Assembly (NCBI GenBank): GCA_017354895.1
Contig: CP071493.1
Span: 7,254,001 to 7,318,000, forward strand
DNA from: Podospora comata
Lineage: Eukaryota; Ascomycota; Sordariomycetes; Sordariales; Podosporaceae
DNA length: 64,000 nucleotides
Reading direction: 5' to 3'
Shown: positions 39,404 through 51,023 of the stretch, one piece after another
How the letters are laid out: each line of letters opens with the position of its first letter
Numbering within the stretch: position 1 is the stretch's first letter
Translations under genes and position numbers: made by a program
Notes under the pieces: model-generated
The model's database searches: none
Seen by the model: the letters and a program-made list of their open reading frames with translations, nothing else
What the model was told of the DNA's origin: nothing

Positions 39404-39612
39404 ATGCCCGGTAGCAGCAGCAGAACCGCCACTACAGTATGGTACTGTGTGAGTAGCCACCTCCCGGTCTGATCATTCCGCGCATGCTAACTCAACTACA
39501 GGACAACTGCACTGACGGACCGTTGAACTACACAGTCGACGCTTACTGTCCCAGCTGTGGTCATCTACGATGCGTATACTGCACAGTCCACACCATCAAG
39601 AGCCGTGGATAA
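39404..39612 (+). CDS. Small Cys-rich zinc-ribbon-like protein B
   Basis: A two-exon microgene too short for ordinary gene calling. Exon 1 is 39404-39448 and exon 2 is 39502-39612, separated by a 53-base intron with textbook signals (GTGAGT donor, GCTAAC branch, CTACAG acceptor). The product is 51 residues: a Ser/Thr-rich start, then C-x2-C-x12-C-x2-C-x4-C-x2-C with core WYCDNC and YCPSCGHLRCVYC. This is the layout of small fungal proteins with paired Cys knuckles that probably bind zinc. The perfect intron and exact phase make chance unlikely. It shares architecture with protein A at 32.4 kb. No signal peptide or membrane span is present, so it is likely intracellular. Function is unknown; nucleic-acid or protein binding through the ribbon is only a guess. 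Confidence 0.72.
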
Positions 39613-40813
39613 CGCCAATCCCAAGCCCTAAGCACCCATGCATGAGCTTTCGAGCCCCGCAACCTGGGTGTGGGAAGACAAGTCAGGAAGAATGCATTGT
39701 TAGGGAGGCTTTTTCGCTTTGGAGTTGGAGTTGGGGTTTGATATTGGATTTGGAGTTTGGGACGAGCGACAACCTTGGGAGAGCATCTGTGACGCAGCGA
39801 TGACAAGACACAGGGCGCAAGCCATTACATTCGCATCGGGATTAGAGGAGCATGAACTGTTTTTTCTTGGAGTTGGATATAAAGGGTCAGGGTTCTTTTG
39901 GAAGGCATTCAGTATAGATGTTGTAGTTTACTTTAGGGATGATTGCTTTTGGTGGACTTCTTCTTGCTCCCTCGCCCATATGCCGCGAATTCGACCGTTT
40001 GGTGATTGTCAATGTCCTGGCAACATTCCTCTTGGGTTTCGACCATGTTCAACAAGATGTCGTGAAACCACCTGCCCAGGCAGATACCAAATTCCATGTG
40101 CGTTCTCGTTTTTGGATACCGAGATGGCTGGTGATGGCGTAAGTGCTTGCATTTGCTTCCATCAGCCGAGATTGGGTTGAATCAATCAAAACCCGTTACC
40201 CCAGTTTATGCACAGCACATTGAGGCAGCAACCTGCCGACCCAGGTAATTGAGTGAGTGCAACTTATGCAAGGGTCCTTCTCGGCCACACGCAGCTCTGG
40301 CATCATGAGCGTCATGTAGATTAAGGAGCTGCTTGAATATTCTGTTGTCTTCGCTCTTGCATCTGCACTCCAATCCTAGGTCGTTCTAGAGCATGTGAAA
40401 AGGGCGTGCGTAGATGACTCTGACTCGCAGCTGCTTGGCATACCTGCTTGTCATCGGCCTGGCGGTGATTGGCGCGCGCCCAACGACGCCAATCTTCGGC
40501 GAAGTTTGGGGTTGTGAGTGGCTCTCCTGGCCTTAGGCAACCACCTCCGCCACCAACCACCTTCGAAAACCATCTCGAATTGGGTACACACGAGGTACAA
40601 CTCCAAGGGACGTGGCATCAGCCCTATGCCATGTCATGCAATGCACCCCTCCACACCCTTTTTTTTTTCCACTGCGCTCCCGAGCAGTGAATGAACGAAC
40701 GCACGACACAGCAGATGAGGGGTTCCCGACCGAGGTGACTCGAAATACAAGTAACACCAAACACAACACCCACCCAAAGAACGACCCAACGAGGAACCAC
40801 GCAGGAAGAAGAC

Positions 40814-40851
<38 letters not shown>

Positions 40852-40852
40852 C
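40814..40852. repeat. Compound GT/GA dinucleotide microsatellite
   Basis: A GT run passing directly into a GA run, about 39 bases in all. Confidence 0.92.
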
Positions 40853-42705
40853 AGTGAGTGTGTTGCATTTGCACCCACTCATCCATGCTTTCGAAGCTCA
40901 CAGACCAGCAAAAAATAGACATGGTCCGCGGACGTCACGATGGATGTCATCAAGAGCATGGAAGATCCAAAAACATCACGGATTCCAAGTTTCCCACCCG
41001 CCTCTTGCCTCCATCTAAAAAGAGCGTTCAAATAGTGGTACGCGACCCGTCGACCGGCCCCCGCGGTCTGCTGTCACCGGTTAGGGAGGTGGGGTCATTG
41101 ATGGCGAGGGACAACTGGAGCCCTAGGTGAGGAGCCATTGAGGCACCGAGGCAGAGTTTCTCCTCCTCACCCATCCTCTTCTAACTGGAATCTCTGAAGA
41201 TCAGTGATCCAAAAAACATGCCGGCAGCTAGGTAGAGCTTCGCTAGCACCAGCAACCAACGCCCGTATGTGGAGGCCTAGAGGGGCTGTACAAACCACAG
41301 GACTTTTTGTCCTTCTAGAAACCCCAGCATCTTCCTTTTTCAGTTCCCAGGGTCCGCGTACGACACGGCCACTCACAGATGCTGTTTTCTCGAGTCTCAT
41401 GTAGCAGGCAGCGTCCAATCCCGAAACCAGGAAGCCCAGGTTGAAGCTCAGGTTAGTTAAGAGCTGAACGACCCCACTACTACCTCAGATCCCCCACCTG
41501 CCACCACCACATCGCCGTGTTGCCAGCTTTTCGGTGTGTTGTTCTCACTCATGCCCCTTGTCCACCTGTAGAAGGAAAGAAAAAGAAAAAAAAAGAAAAA
41601 AAAAAGAAAAAAAAAACCCAAGCATTGTATTGTGCCACGCTGCTTGCTGTCACCTACCTAACCCATTTGCCGACAGCCAGCAGCAGATAAACCCGCCACA
41701 GACGACCACACATGTCATGCATAGCCGTTGAGGCGATGGGGCACAAGCGAGCGTGACAATAGATGCGGATATGCATCGTTTCGCCCTCAAAACCGAGGCG
41801 GGCAGGCATCTCAGTTCGCACTTTGTCACAGGTTTTGTCAGTGTCGGTGTCGAGATCTGCCTCGGTGAGTTGAGGGTTAAAAAACACCGACTGAGAGCAC
41901 GGTTGTGCTGTTTTCCTCGTCAACGAACGGCACCCAACGAAACACACGCACAGCCCGGCAAGAAGAAAAATGATAATACCGGGTGTCATGGCTCAAGTTT
42001 TGCGGCCCGGGAGTCAGACCCGCGAGGACAAATGCACACCGAGGAAAATGCATCTGTGGCGTGTTAACAGCAAAGCACCTGTAGACAGACCAACCCAACA
42101 AACAATCAAGGGACTGGAAAGCAAAACTCCGCCATGATGTAGAACTCAAAGTCCCCATCTCCACCTCGAACTTTTCACACCTCACACTCCACTCGGGCGG
42201 ATATGGAATCTACTTTTGCATACTGCCCTTCGTTCCCAAACACATCAAACAAACACACCCCAAACAATCTCAACTCCACCTCACAACCCTAACCCAGCCC
42301 TGACCTCTGCCCCTCCCCTCCGCCCCACCTTTCCTGACAAACACCATCCTTGGCACGCAGTAAAAAGGCCCGTTGCAACCCCCCTCCGACGTTCTGCTTA
42401 CGTAAAAACTCAAAGAAGCTTCCCGGAGTTGAAAACGCCCCCACGTACCTTAATCCCAAATTCACCCTCGGAACGGACCGGCTCTTTTTCTGCACGGGGG
42501 CTTCCCGCAGCGCTGGGAATTCGAGGTCCCACTTTCGCGTGGTGGTTCGCGCGCGTTTGCTTTGTTGGTGTCCACAGTTTGGCTGCTTCTCTTGGATATA
42601 CTCGGGTGTTTAAACAAGTCAGACGGAAGAGGATCGGCTAGGTTTCGTCTACTGATGGTGGTGATGGCGATGAGAGATGTGCGTGTATTTGGATTTAGGT
42701 AAGTT

Positions 42706-42768
42706 GTATATATATATATATATATATGCAACACTTCATCTCATCTCATCTCCTCTCCTCTCCTCTCC
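42706..42768. repeat. TA microsatellite followed by TCTC pentamers
   Basis: A (TA)n run at 42706-42728, then TCTCA and TCTCC pentamer repeats at about 42737-42768. Confidence 0.85.
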
Positions 42769-43418
42769 AGCATCCCCAACCCAGTGAATTCAGAACAGAA
42801 CCGCTGCAAATATGAATTATAAAAAATCTTCATCTCCCCAAAGTGGACTACTTGCTCCCCGCTTGCTTCCCCAAAAACCGCCATCTCGCCTCTTCACACT
42901 CCCAAGAAAGAGTTGTCAGATGTAGCAGCAAGGAGCGGTTTCGGAAACAGGGTAAACAAGATAAATAGAAAACTAGCCCTTCACAAACCCTCCATATGTT
43001 TCTCCCTCCACTTACTTACCCACGCCCCCCCCCTTATCCCCCGTTTTCCACCCCAGTCCATGCACCACCGCTTGAACCCATCTCTCTACATATATGTACA
43101 AAAAAACCAAAACAACATAAAAAAACCAAGTGAAAAAGAGCAAGAAGGAAAATAAAATAAAATAAAAATATCGATGCGAAGACCCCAAGGAGCAAACTGT
43201 TAAAACCCACTTTGGAGGAGAAAAAAAAAACCCACGAACCATTCCATTCGTTGAGGAAACAGAAAAGAACTCCAAAGCACCATCCCCCCGCTGCCCCCCC
43301 CCCTTCCCAAAACCAAAACCGAACCAAAGACAAAGCCCAAAGCCCAGTATTGGATACCCCTCTCATAACATCCCGTGACGCCTCCAACCCCAGTTCCTTC
43401 TCATCAATCGTGTTGAAT

Positions 43419-45922
43419 CTACTCAGGAGCAGCAGCAGCAGCAGCAACAGCGTTTGCTTTCGGAACGAACTTGATCTTCGTCTGCTTGAGCTTCACTGTC
43501 GTAGTCGTCGTGGTCGTCGTGGCGACCTTCGCCTTCACGTCTGAAGAAGCAGACGTGCCCTTGACAGGGGTATTACCCGCGTCGGGGGTGCTGGCTTCAA
43601 GCGCCTTCCTCGATGGCGTGCGCTTCCTCGCCGAGGCGGCCGAAGCCGAAGCCGGAGTCGACTCCTTCGGGCCCGCAGCCGGTTTCTTGGGGGTAGGCTT
43701 CGGACCAGCAGCCACGATGGTGGCCTTGCTGCTCGTGCTCTTGGCCGAGAGCTTGATCTTCGTCGTGGTTGTGGTCTTGACGCGCCTCTTCCCAAACGTC
43801 TTGGTCAGACCCACGCTCGTCACCTTTCGCTGAGTTGTCGTGGTCGTCTTCTTCACCCCGGCTCCCTTGGTGGACTTGAGCGCGCTCGCCCCGAGAGAGA
43901 TTGTGCCCGAAACGCTCCTTTTGATGGCCGTAGAAGCCGACTTGGAAACGCCCCTTGCAAGACCTTTTCCTTTGGCAGCCGCGGTCTTTGCAGCGCCTTT
44001 GGCGGCGGCCGTGAGCGTTTTCTTCACCCCGGCCGCAGGTTGAACCTTGCGTTTCTTAGCAGCGTTCCCGCCGCTCGCCTCCTCCTCGGCTCCGACCAAA
44101 AGCTCCTTGAGCTTCCGCTTGCCGGCCTTGATCGAGCCTCGGGCCGTCTTCTTCTCCTGCTTCGCCGGCTTTGGCGGCTTGACCTCCTTCGGCTTGGGAC
44201 CCAGCACGCCTCTGCAGTTCGCGCTACCACACAGGCACTTCTGCACGTTCTTAGCGGAGAAGGGGTCAAAGTTGTAGTCGTACGTGAGCTCATCGCCCGT
44301 CATGATGGGCTTGTCGCCGGCAAAGAGAGCCATGCGGGGCTGGCCCGAGACGATCCATTTTATCATCCGGCAGTTAGGTGAGCACGAGTGGTTCACGAAC
44401 CGAGCCATGCTGCCGGTAGTAGCATCAATGATCATGTTTTGGTCAAACGACATGAGATAGTAGCACTGCCGATCGAATCAGCTCCCGGCACGCAGCACGC
44501 ACACCAGACAGACTGCGCAGGAGACTCACCTCGTTGTCCTTGTACTTTTCGTTCATCCGACGCTCGCACTCCTCCTCGGTGATGATCTCACCAGTGTACT
44601 CCATGATGATCTGGTTGGGCTCAAAGCACCTGGTGCTCCGGACGCCGTAGCCACGATCCGAGGTCTTGAGAACCTCGACACCTACGCGGAACCGGCCGCC
44701 CTTCTTGGTTCTCTCCTGGAGATCTTGGAAGGCACGGTTTTGACAGAATTCTCTGCCGGCATTGCAGTTGGTGTCGTCACACTCGTAGAGCATGATGCGG
44801 TTCTGGCAATCCTCGGCACAGCCATCTTCGGGCTTGCAGACGCATTTGGACGAGAAATCCTCGAAATGGGGCGACTTTTTCCAGTACGCCGCCGCATCGC
44901 CAACAAACCGATCTGCGAGCTTTGTTAGACGGTTGCACAGTACAGTCAGTTGAATGCGCAGGCAAGCTTACTCTTCGCGATGGTCCGGTACGCCGGTGGC
45001 TTTGGTTGCCCTGGAGGAAGGGGGTTGCACACATCAAAGGGCAGTTTGAAGTCGCGCCCGTGGATGAGCATGCGGAGGCCGTTGTACATGGGCAGAGGAA
45101 GCGTCTTGTTGGCCTTGACGGGCTTCAAAAGCTCTGGGATCTGAGCCAGCTGCTTCTTCTCCTGGGTTGTCAAGCCCTGGGTGATATCGGTGGGTGTTTC
45201 TTGTCCTGCGTACAGGCCCTTCCTGTGCCATTGCTTGACGCGACGCTGCTTGACGGGAGGCCGGACGGGCTCGGACGGCTCCGTGGTCGCGCGCTCCTCG
45301 CTCGTCTCGGTCTTGGGTTTCCCGTCCACCTTGGTCTTCTTGCGGGGTGGCTCAGCGGCAGGATCCACGTCCACATACTTGCCATTGCTCCAGACCGTGT
45401 ACTTGACCGGCCGGGTGTCAATGTGCGCAAACTCGTTGGTATCCTGCAGGCGCATCAGCTCGCGCGAAATGCGCCCCAAGCTCTGGGCCGACTTTCTGCC
45501 CTTTTTCCCCAATGCCGCCACCTTCGTGGCCAACGTCTCCACAGGCGCACCGGACTGACGCGTAGCCCTTCGGGTGACGATCGGCGCCTGGACCGGGATC
45601 GGTTTCGTTTTCGAAGAGATTCTAGCACCTTTGGGGGTGTTGGTGCCCGAGACGGAGCCGCTGAGCGCCAGCACGTCAATGCCTGTCAAGCTGTTTGCAT
45701 CCGCCTCGCTACCGGCGTCCCCTGCAATAGTCCTGCGCCGGTTTTCTTGCACACCTTGCCCCGCGACGCGTCGCCGTCGCTTGTCGGTGCCACTCAACTG
45801 CGACAAATTGTAGACCGGTAAACTGGCACGGGCGCGTCGTGGGCGACCAGTGGACAGGGACTCGGTCGAAGGGAGCGGCTCGGCCACCACTATGGCCTGT
45901 CCCACCGGGCTCAGTTCGCCTG

Positions 45923-45953
<31 letters not shown>

Positions 45954-46241
45954 GTGGTGGTGATCGTCGGCGGCAGCTTCATTTTCGAGAATAGGAATGA
46001 CAGCTTCGATCGTCGCGTCGGCCATGCTTGCCGGCTTGGTGGCATCGGGTTCGGAAGCCAGAGACATGCTGTCCGGAGTACACGTGGTGGGCGGTGTCGA
46101 GCTCAGAGAAGCGGCAGTGGAAGAATCGTCCGTCGGCGTGGCCGAGAAGCTGGACTCGGACATGATCACGCATCCGAGTCCAGCAGCAATCGAAGATGTC
46201 GCTACATCGGTCGCTATGGGTGCAGCCATGTCTGTCGCCAT
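43419..46241 (-). CDS. ash1: ASH1-type SET-domain histone H3K36 methyltransferase
   Basis: Nuclear lysine methyltransferase; the Neurospora ASH1 enzyme makes H3K36me2 at poorly transcribed genes. Exons 46241-44972, 44912-44530 and 44465-43419 join in phase to 899 residues. The order is: disordered N-terminus with poly-His/poly-Gln, AWS Cys-rich domain (about 445-495, CVCKPEDGC...CQNR), SET (about 495-620, with NHSC at 576-579 and ELTYDYNF at about 610-617) and post-SET CLCG-x3-C (about 628-635). The LTYDYNF...CRGVLG ending is ASH1-like rather than Set2-like, and no WW or SRI domain is seen. The last 250 residues are a Lys/Ala/Thr-rich, histone H1-like basic tail, which could bind DNA or nucleosomes. 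The animal bromo, PHD and BAH modules are absent. Confidence 0.92.
45925..45965. repeat. CTG/TGG repeat encoding poly-Gln and poly-His
   Basis: A coding trinucleotide repeat inside exon 1 of the ASH1-like gene. Read on the minus strand it gives a short His run followed by about nine Gln. Copy number is likely to vary between strains. Confidence 0.85.
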
Positions 46242-48820
46242 TGAGGGGGGTGCTACTCGCCAGAGAACGCGACAAAATGCTGGCGAGGAGGCAGCTGCAA
46301 CGTTGCTGAAGTGGTGAGAAACTCAGGATGGATGCGAGTTGCAAACGCGTCTGCAAAGACGTGCCAATTGCACCGCCGTAGGCGAGTCAAGCGTCTCGGC
46401 GAGGCGGCCTGAGCTGAGAGGCCCACGCAACGAGGTCCAGTAGACGCGGCGTGGACGGATACAAGGTCCAATCCGAGCAATGCAGGCGAAAACAGAGGGC
46501 GACACACGCGAGGGGTCCTTCAAAGACCTGTTTCCTCAGGGGGCAAAAGTCCTGGCTGCAGAAACTTGGGGTTCGTACGTGGGAGAGCCGAGCGCCAGGA
46601 AAAGGCCAATTGCAAAAAAGTAACGCGTCGAGAGTGTGAAGAAGCTGTATTCTAGAAAGAAAAGAAGAAGAGAGGGTGTGCAAAAGGCTTCAAAAAAAAA
46701 AACGAGGCATTCGACCGTCCAGGGGCAGGGGTTGTTTTGCGGAGAGAAGCGCGGTCGAGTGTTGTTGCGTTGTGGAGGAAGAGAAAGGGAAGAAGACGGT
46801 CTTGGATTGGTCGCCGGGGGGCGGGAACCAAAAGGTATTTAAGGGAGAGGCTGGAGGGGGGGGTCTGTTGAGTGGACTGTGTGTGTGTGGATGGACCACC
46901 ACCTCCGGCCGGCCTACCTCACCTCACCGTACCTTATCCTAGGTTTGACACCTTGTCTCCTTGCCCTATCCCTATCCGTCCCGGGACTACCAACCTTCCT
47001 TCTCACCGTACACCTTGTCTCTGAGATACCAGATACATATCTGATTGCACATTCAAGCCACATTCTGCGAACCTCCAGGTGTAAGCACCAGCAAAAAGGT
47101 TGAAGGTCTGGACCGATCTCCTCAGCCGTCATTATCTCGTGACATTCTCGGCGCCTGGTAGGGCCTGTACCGTCTTGCTTGTTCCTCCTTGCTACGTACT
47201 TGGTCTAGCTTCCCGGGCTGTCTCCTGCAAACATCCCAGGTTCTGTCCTGGGCTTCGTCTTGGTACCACCCGAGACGGCGCATCGTGCGTCGTGGGAGAG
47301 CTAGCGTTGAGCCTATTCCCATTCCAAGCCCCTCGAGACGTCCAGATGTCTGGTACGGGGGCCGGGGTGGACATACGGGTAGACTATTTACTTTGTGTGT
47401 GAATGAACACGGCAGCCGGCGGAGGGGGCATCCATCTCCTTTGTCAGAGGTCGAGGGGGTTGATCCGGAATGGCACGGAAATAAAAACAGATGGGTTGCG
47501 AGGCATATCACTGCAGTGTGCTCAGACCTGGCCTTTTGCCTGTCTTTCCCAGCTATAGAAATGGAAACGACAAGTGGAATTGCTTTTTGCGCTTTCATCC
47601 CGTCAAGAGCTGAAAGAGATGTTTTTGGCGGTCTCGGCATCGGCACCCGCGAAGCCATCGTCCAGTGTGTGGGCGACATCAAGCCTACCGGCTGCACACT
47701 TGGATCTGTGACGAGGGGCTTGGGCGGCAGGACAGATGTCGATTCTTTGGGGACCACGACGTTCCAAGCCCAGTGTGGCGGTTGCTTCCATTCGACCGCA
47801 CCTTGGATCGACAGAAGCAGAGACATCTTCCTTCTACACACTTCGGATTTCCAGCCAATGTCAGTTCAGTAGCAGCACCCTTTGGAGATGTCTCACAAAC
47901 TCAAACGGTAGACCTTGAGCCTCTCAAGTTTGTTTGCCAGATGTTGGTGTTGCTCTTTTGGACAGGTAGATATCACAACCACTCACTGCCCCTCAGCAGC
48001 GCCACCAGCATTCCGTCAAGAAGATCCATGCTAGCCCCCATGAGACCATGTATCTCCAAGATGGGATGTCGTCAGTTCGAGAGGCCGTCTCATTCACGGC
48101 AATCGACAGATCCGGGTATCTTTTGACAGCTTTGCCATTTCGCCCGAGTGTCAAGTAGCGACCTGTTTTTCTGCCTCTTGGCTAGGTATGTTGCAATGCT
48201 GGCTGTCTAACCTTTGTGGCCCATTAGCAGGTAATCCTCGGGGCTCTGTCAACAGTAGTGAAAACACCTCACCGGTCTGGCGATGAGACGATTCAATTTC
48301 ATCTGGCAGCGAATCTCAAAACGGGGGTAGGTGAGACCCAGTGTCGAGGCATGTGCAGATAGTGGTCTTCGCACCAGTGTGGACACCAGGGTCGGGGAAA
48401 CTAACTGGCATCCATGTGTATCTTGCTCATACGAGAGGGTAGAACCGGCCTGGTTGGATAACAGAGTGCCTGCTTTCTTTCCGGTAGGGAGCTCCTGACA
48501 ATCGGGGAACCGAAGCTTTGAAAGCGGCATCTGGTGCTCCTCCATTTAGCATTCCGACGACGATTTCCTCCTGTACTCATCATTAACCACCCGCGAGAGC
48601 AGTCATTCGTTGAACATTCCATAGGGCTTTATGTTAGCCGGCTGTTGTCTGTTGAGAACACTATCTCTTCTTCGATCCATTGTTTTCGACAGCCTTGAGA
48701 GACGGCCACAGGATGCATGGCGAAGATCTGGAAGGGGCCACGAGCCTCGATCCACAGATGTGAGACCCGTTTGCTGTCCCACGTCATGTTTTCGCGCCAC
48801 TGATTTGACTTCGTCGCAGA
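46242..48820. other. Shared upstream region of ASH1 and the TAG-interrupted gene
   Basis: The two flanking genes are divergent, so this 2.6 kb must contain both promoters and leaders. A TATA-like tatttaa at about 46836 lies about 0.6 kb upstream of the ASH1 start. Open frames here (for example 47122-47841 -) carry no recognisable domain and overlap frames on the other strand. Confidence 0.5.
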
Positions 48821-51023
48821 ATGCTGGACTCTTTTTCGTCGCTACCAGCGCACGGAGAGGACAGCTGGGGCAGTACTTCAGCAACCAACCGAGACGATAC
48901 CCCGGATACTACTAGAGATGAACCGTCCAACAGACCCAATCCTTCTAGACACGCGCTATTTCCCTACCCGAAAAATCAACCAGGTCCTTTCAGGAAAGCC
49001 GCAGACGGGACGTGGCACTCCGAAGCGACTGTGTACACTCTCAAATGTCCAAGTGAATCCGATGCTGAGGGATAGACACCATCATCAACAGGCACACCAC
49101 CATCTTCACCGGATGCTTCCTTTTATTCAGAACGTCGTTCGCCATCATCAGTAGACCTGCTCTTTTGGACACAAGATCTCTCACTTTCTTCGAAAGGTTT
49201 GCTTCAAGGCAACAGGGATGCTGATTTCTTCACGGGACAGCTTCGTGGTGGCGCGGGAGGGGGTGATGGGCGCCGGAGATGGACATGGGAGAAAACGAAG
49301 AGGGGGGCCAGGTGGTTGAAGGCGTTTGTGACCAGGCGACCTGTCCAAGGACTCCGAGCTGCTGCCGATCCAGAAGAAGATACAGATAGCAAAACGGCTG
49401 GAACAACGGGAGCGTCAGGAAAACTTGGAGCTACAGGAACAACTGTAGCGACAAGAGCTCTTGGAACGACGGCAACTCCTGGGACAGCCGGAAACACAGG
49501 AACGGCTGGCGAATCTAAAATTACTGTGAGAACTGAGATTACTGTGACAGTTGAAACAACTGGGACGACTGGGACGACTGGGACGACTGGGACAACTGGG
49601 ACGACTGGGACGACTGGGACGACTGGGACGACTGGGACGACTGGGACCACCGGGACCACTGGAAACAGCGAAGACCCTTTTCAACTGCGAAGGCGTTCAC
49701 GCTCTCTGCCCAACATTGCTGTCGGCCGCTCGTCAAGTGGACCGCAAATATCAGGGATACCTCAGCGAAGCAGTCGACATCGAGCTTCTTCTAACCAACT
49801 GCCGTCTCATCCCATTGATACAAGCATTCGGGATTTCGCTGCCCAGGCTTATCCCAGTACCAATCCCAGTACCACTGCAGAGACCTGGTGGCAACAGAAC
49901 ACGGCGCCGAGCTACGTACCTGGTCGGCTTCGTGGTGGCGCCGGAGAGGGTGATGATGGGCGACGGAAGAAGGGATGGAAGGCTTTCCAGAATTTCATAA
50001 AAGGCTCTTGGAAGAAGACACGGACGTCTAGAATAGGGGAACTTGAAACTACGGGAAGCCAGACAGGGGCCCCGAGACGACAAAGTACGCTCGCCGGAAC
50101 GTCTACTGCAACAGGCAGTGCGCCTGTTGCAAAGCCGCCAACGTCCAGCGAGACTTACGAGATGACTACCTCTAGACAGCCCACCGGTACCGAGAGCCCT
50201 GTGACCCCCCCTCCAGCTACCCTCGCTCGTTTCAACGCAGGGCTGAGGGAGGAAGCACCTCCCACTGACTAGCACAAGTGGGGGCTCAAAGCTGCTGCCG
50301 CCCGGGAGGCCGGCAAGCGTGAGATTCGTCGAACTGCGGCTGGTCATCCCGATGCCATCAGTAGAGCACCACCAGTGAAGGGTTTTGAACCATGGCCAAA
50401 GTATGACCAGAACCTCTGTAAGACTGGCGACAACAACCCCCCAGGAACGCGTAGCAAGCCTCAAGTAATCCAGCCACTGCCCCAAGTCAAGGAAAAGATA
50501 CCCATCACCGGCACTGGATTTGATTACTACCCCAGCACTACGTTTACGGAGCGGTACCGAAGCCGGCCGATCGAGACGTACGACGACTATGCGGGACCGC
50601 CTATTGAGAAGAAGGATCAGGGGGAGGAGAAGAAGGTTGTTGTTCCAGGTGATAGCGAGGCGGGAGGATCGAGACGACCTCCGCCGGCTCCGAGGTATGG
50701 GCGTGCTCAGCCGGTTCGTCGAGGGCAGCGGGCTCCTCCTATGCCATCTATTGCCAGTGTTTTGGCCGAGGCCGGGCCGCCTGGGCTTCCGCCACTGGTA
50801 AGCAGTCTCTAGGGTGCGGTGAAGGGAAGGATTGTGCTGACAGGGGACTTTTTTTGAATAGTTGGTCTCGAGTAAGGATGAGGGTTACGAGGGGGATGAC
50901 GAGAAGGGCACATCTCTGACAAGCGTTGAGACATCTGGACAGCGGGACACTGTAAAGAGAATTGAGGATAGGGTTATGGGATACTCAGCGGATTTATTTG
51001 GTTTACAGTCGTGGACTTTTTGA
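48821..51023 (+). CDS. Unrecognised repeat-rich protein; frame crossed by two TAG codons
   Basis: I do not recognise the family. One reading frame runs from the ATG at 48821 to 50797 and then, after a good intron (50798-50861, GTAAGC to AATAG), from 50862 to TGA at 51023. TAG codons interrupt it at 49073-49075 and 50270-50272. The second and third segments have no ATG until near their own ends, so they depend on the first. Either both TAGs sit in introns (phase-consistent candidates 49053-49130 and 50201-50278, both 78 bases with weak donors), or the codons are recoded, or the gene is decaying. Other features are a duplicated LRGGAG block (about 49236-49283 and 49924-49974), a Thr-Gly-Thr minisatellite, basic Trp/Lys-rich patches and a Pro-rich C-terminal part. 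No signal peptide or membrane span is clear. Taken straight through, the frame covers about 712 codons. Confidence 0.55.
49558..49662 (+). repeat. Nine-base minisatellite encoding Thr-Gly-Thr
   Basis: About eleven near-perfect copies of ACTGGGACG, in frame within the unrecognised gene, so copy-number change would alter protein length by three residues per unit. Confidence 0.93.

Larger units (their letters stand above)
39613..43418. other. Gene-free interval upstream of the ASH1 3' end
   Basis: No supportable gene. Simple sequence is abundant: GT followed by GA dinucleotides at 40814-40852, an A-rich tract at about 41573-41616, TA repeats at 42706-42728 and TCTCA/TCTCC units at about 42737-42768. 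The frames in the GA/GT and A-rich regions are low-complexity artefacts. The part from about 42.8 to 43.4 kb is the likely 3' untranslated region of the ASH1-like gene. Confidence 0.55.

Noticed and set aside
44922-45821. 299-codon + frame
   Set aside because: It is the exact antisense of ASH1 exon 1, whose minus-strand frame leads directly into a clear AWS-SET domain; shadow frame.
47122-47872. Overlapping 239-codon (-) and 227-codon (+) frames
   Set aside because: Both strands are open over the same DNA with no family signal, so neither is favoured; treated as promoter-side DNA.
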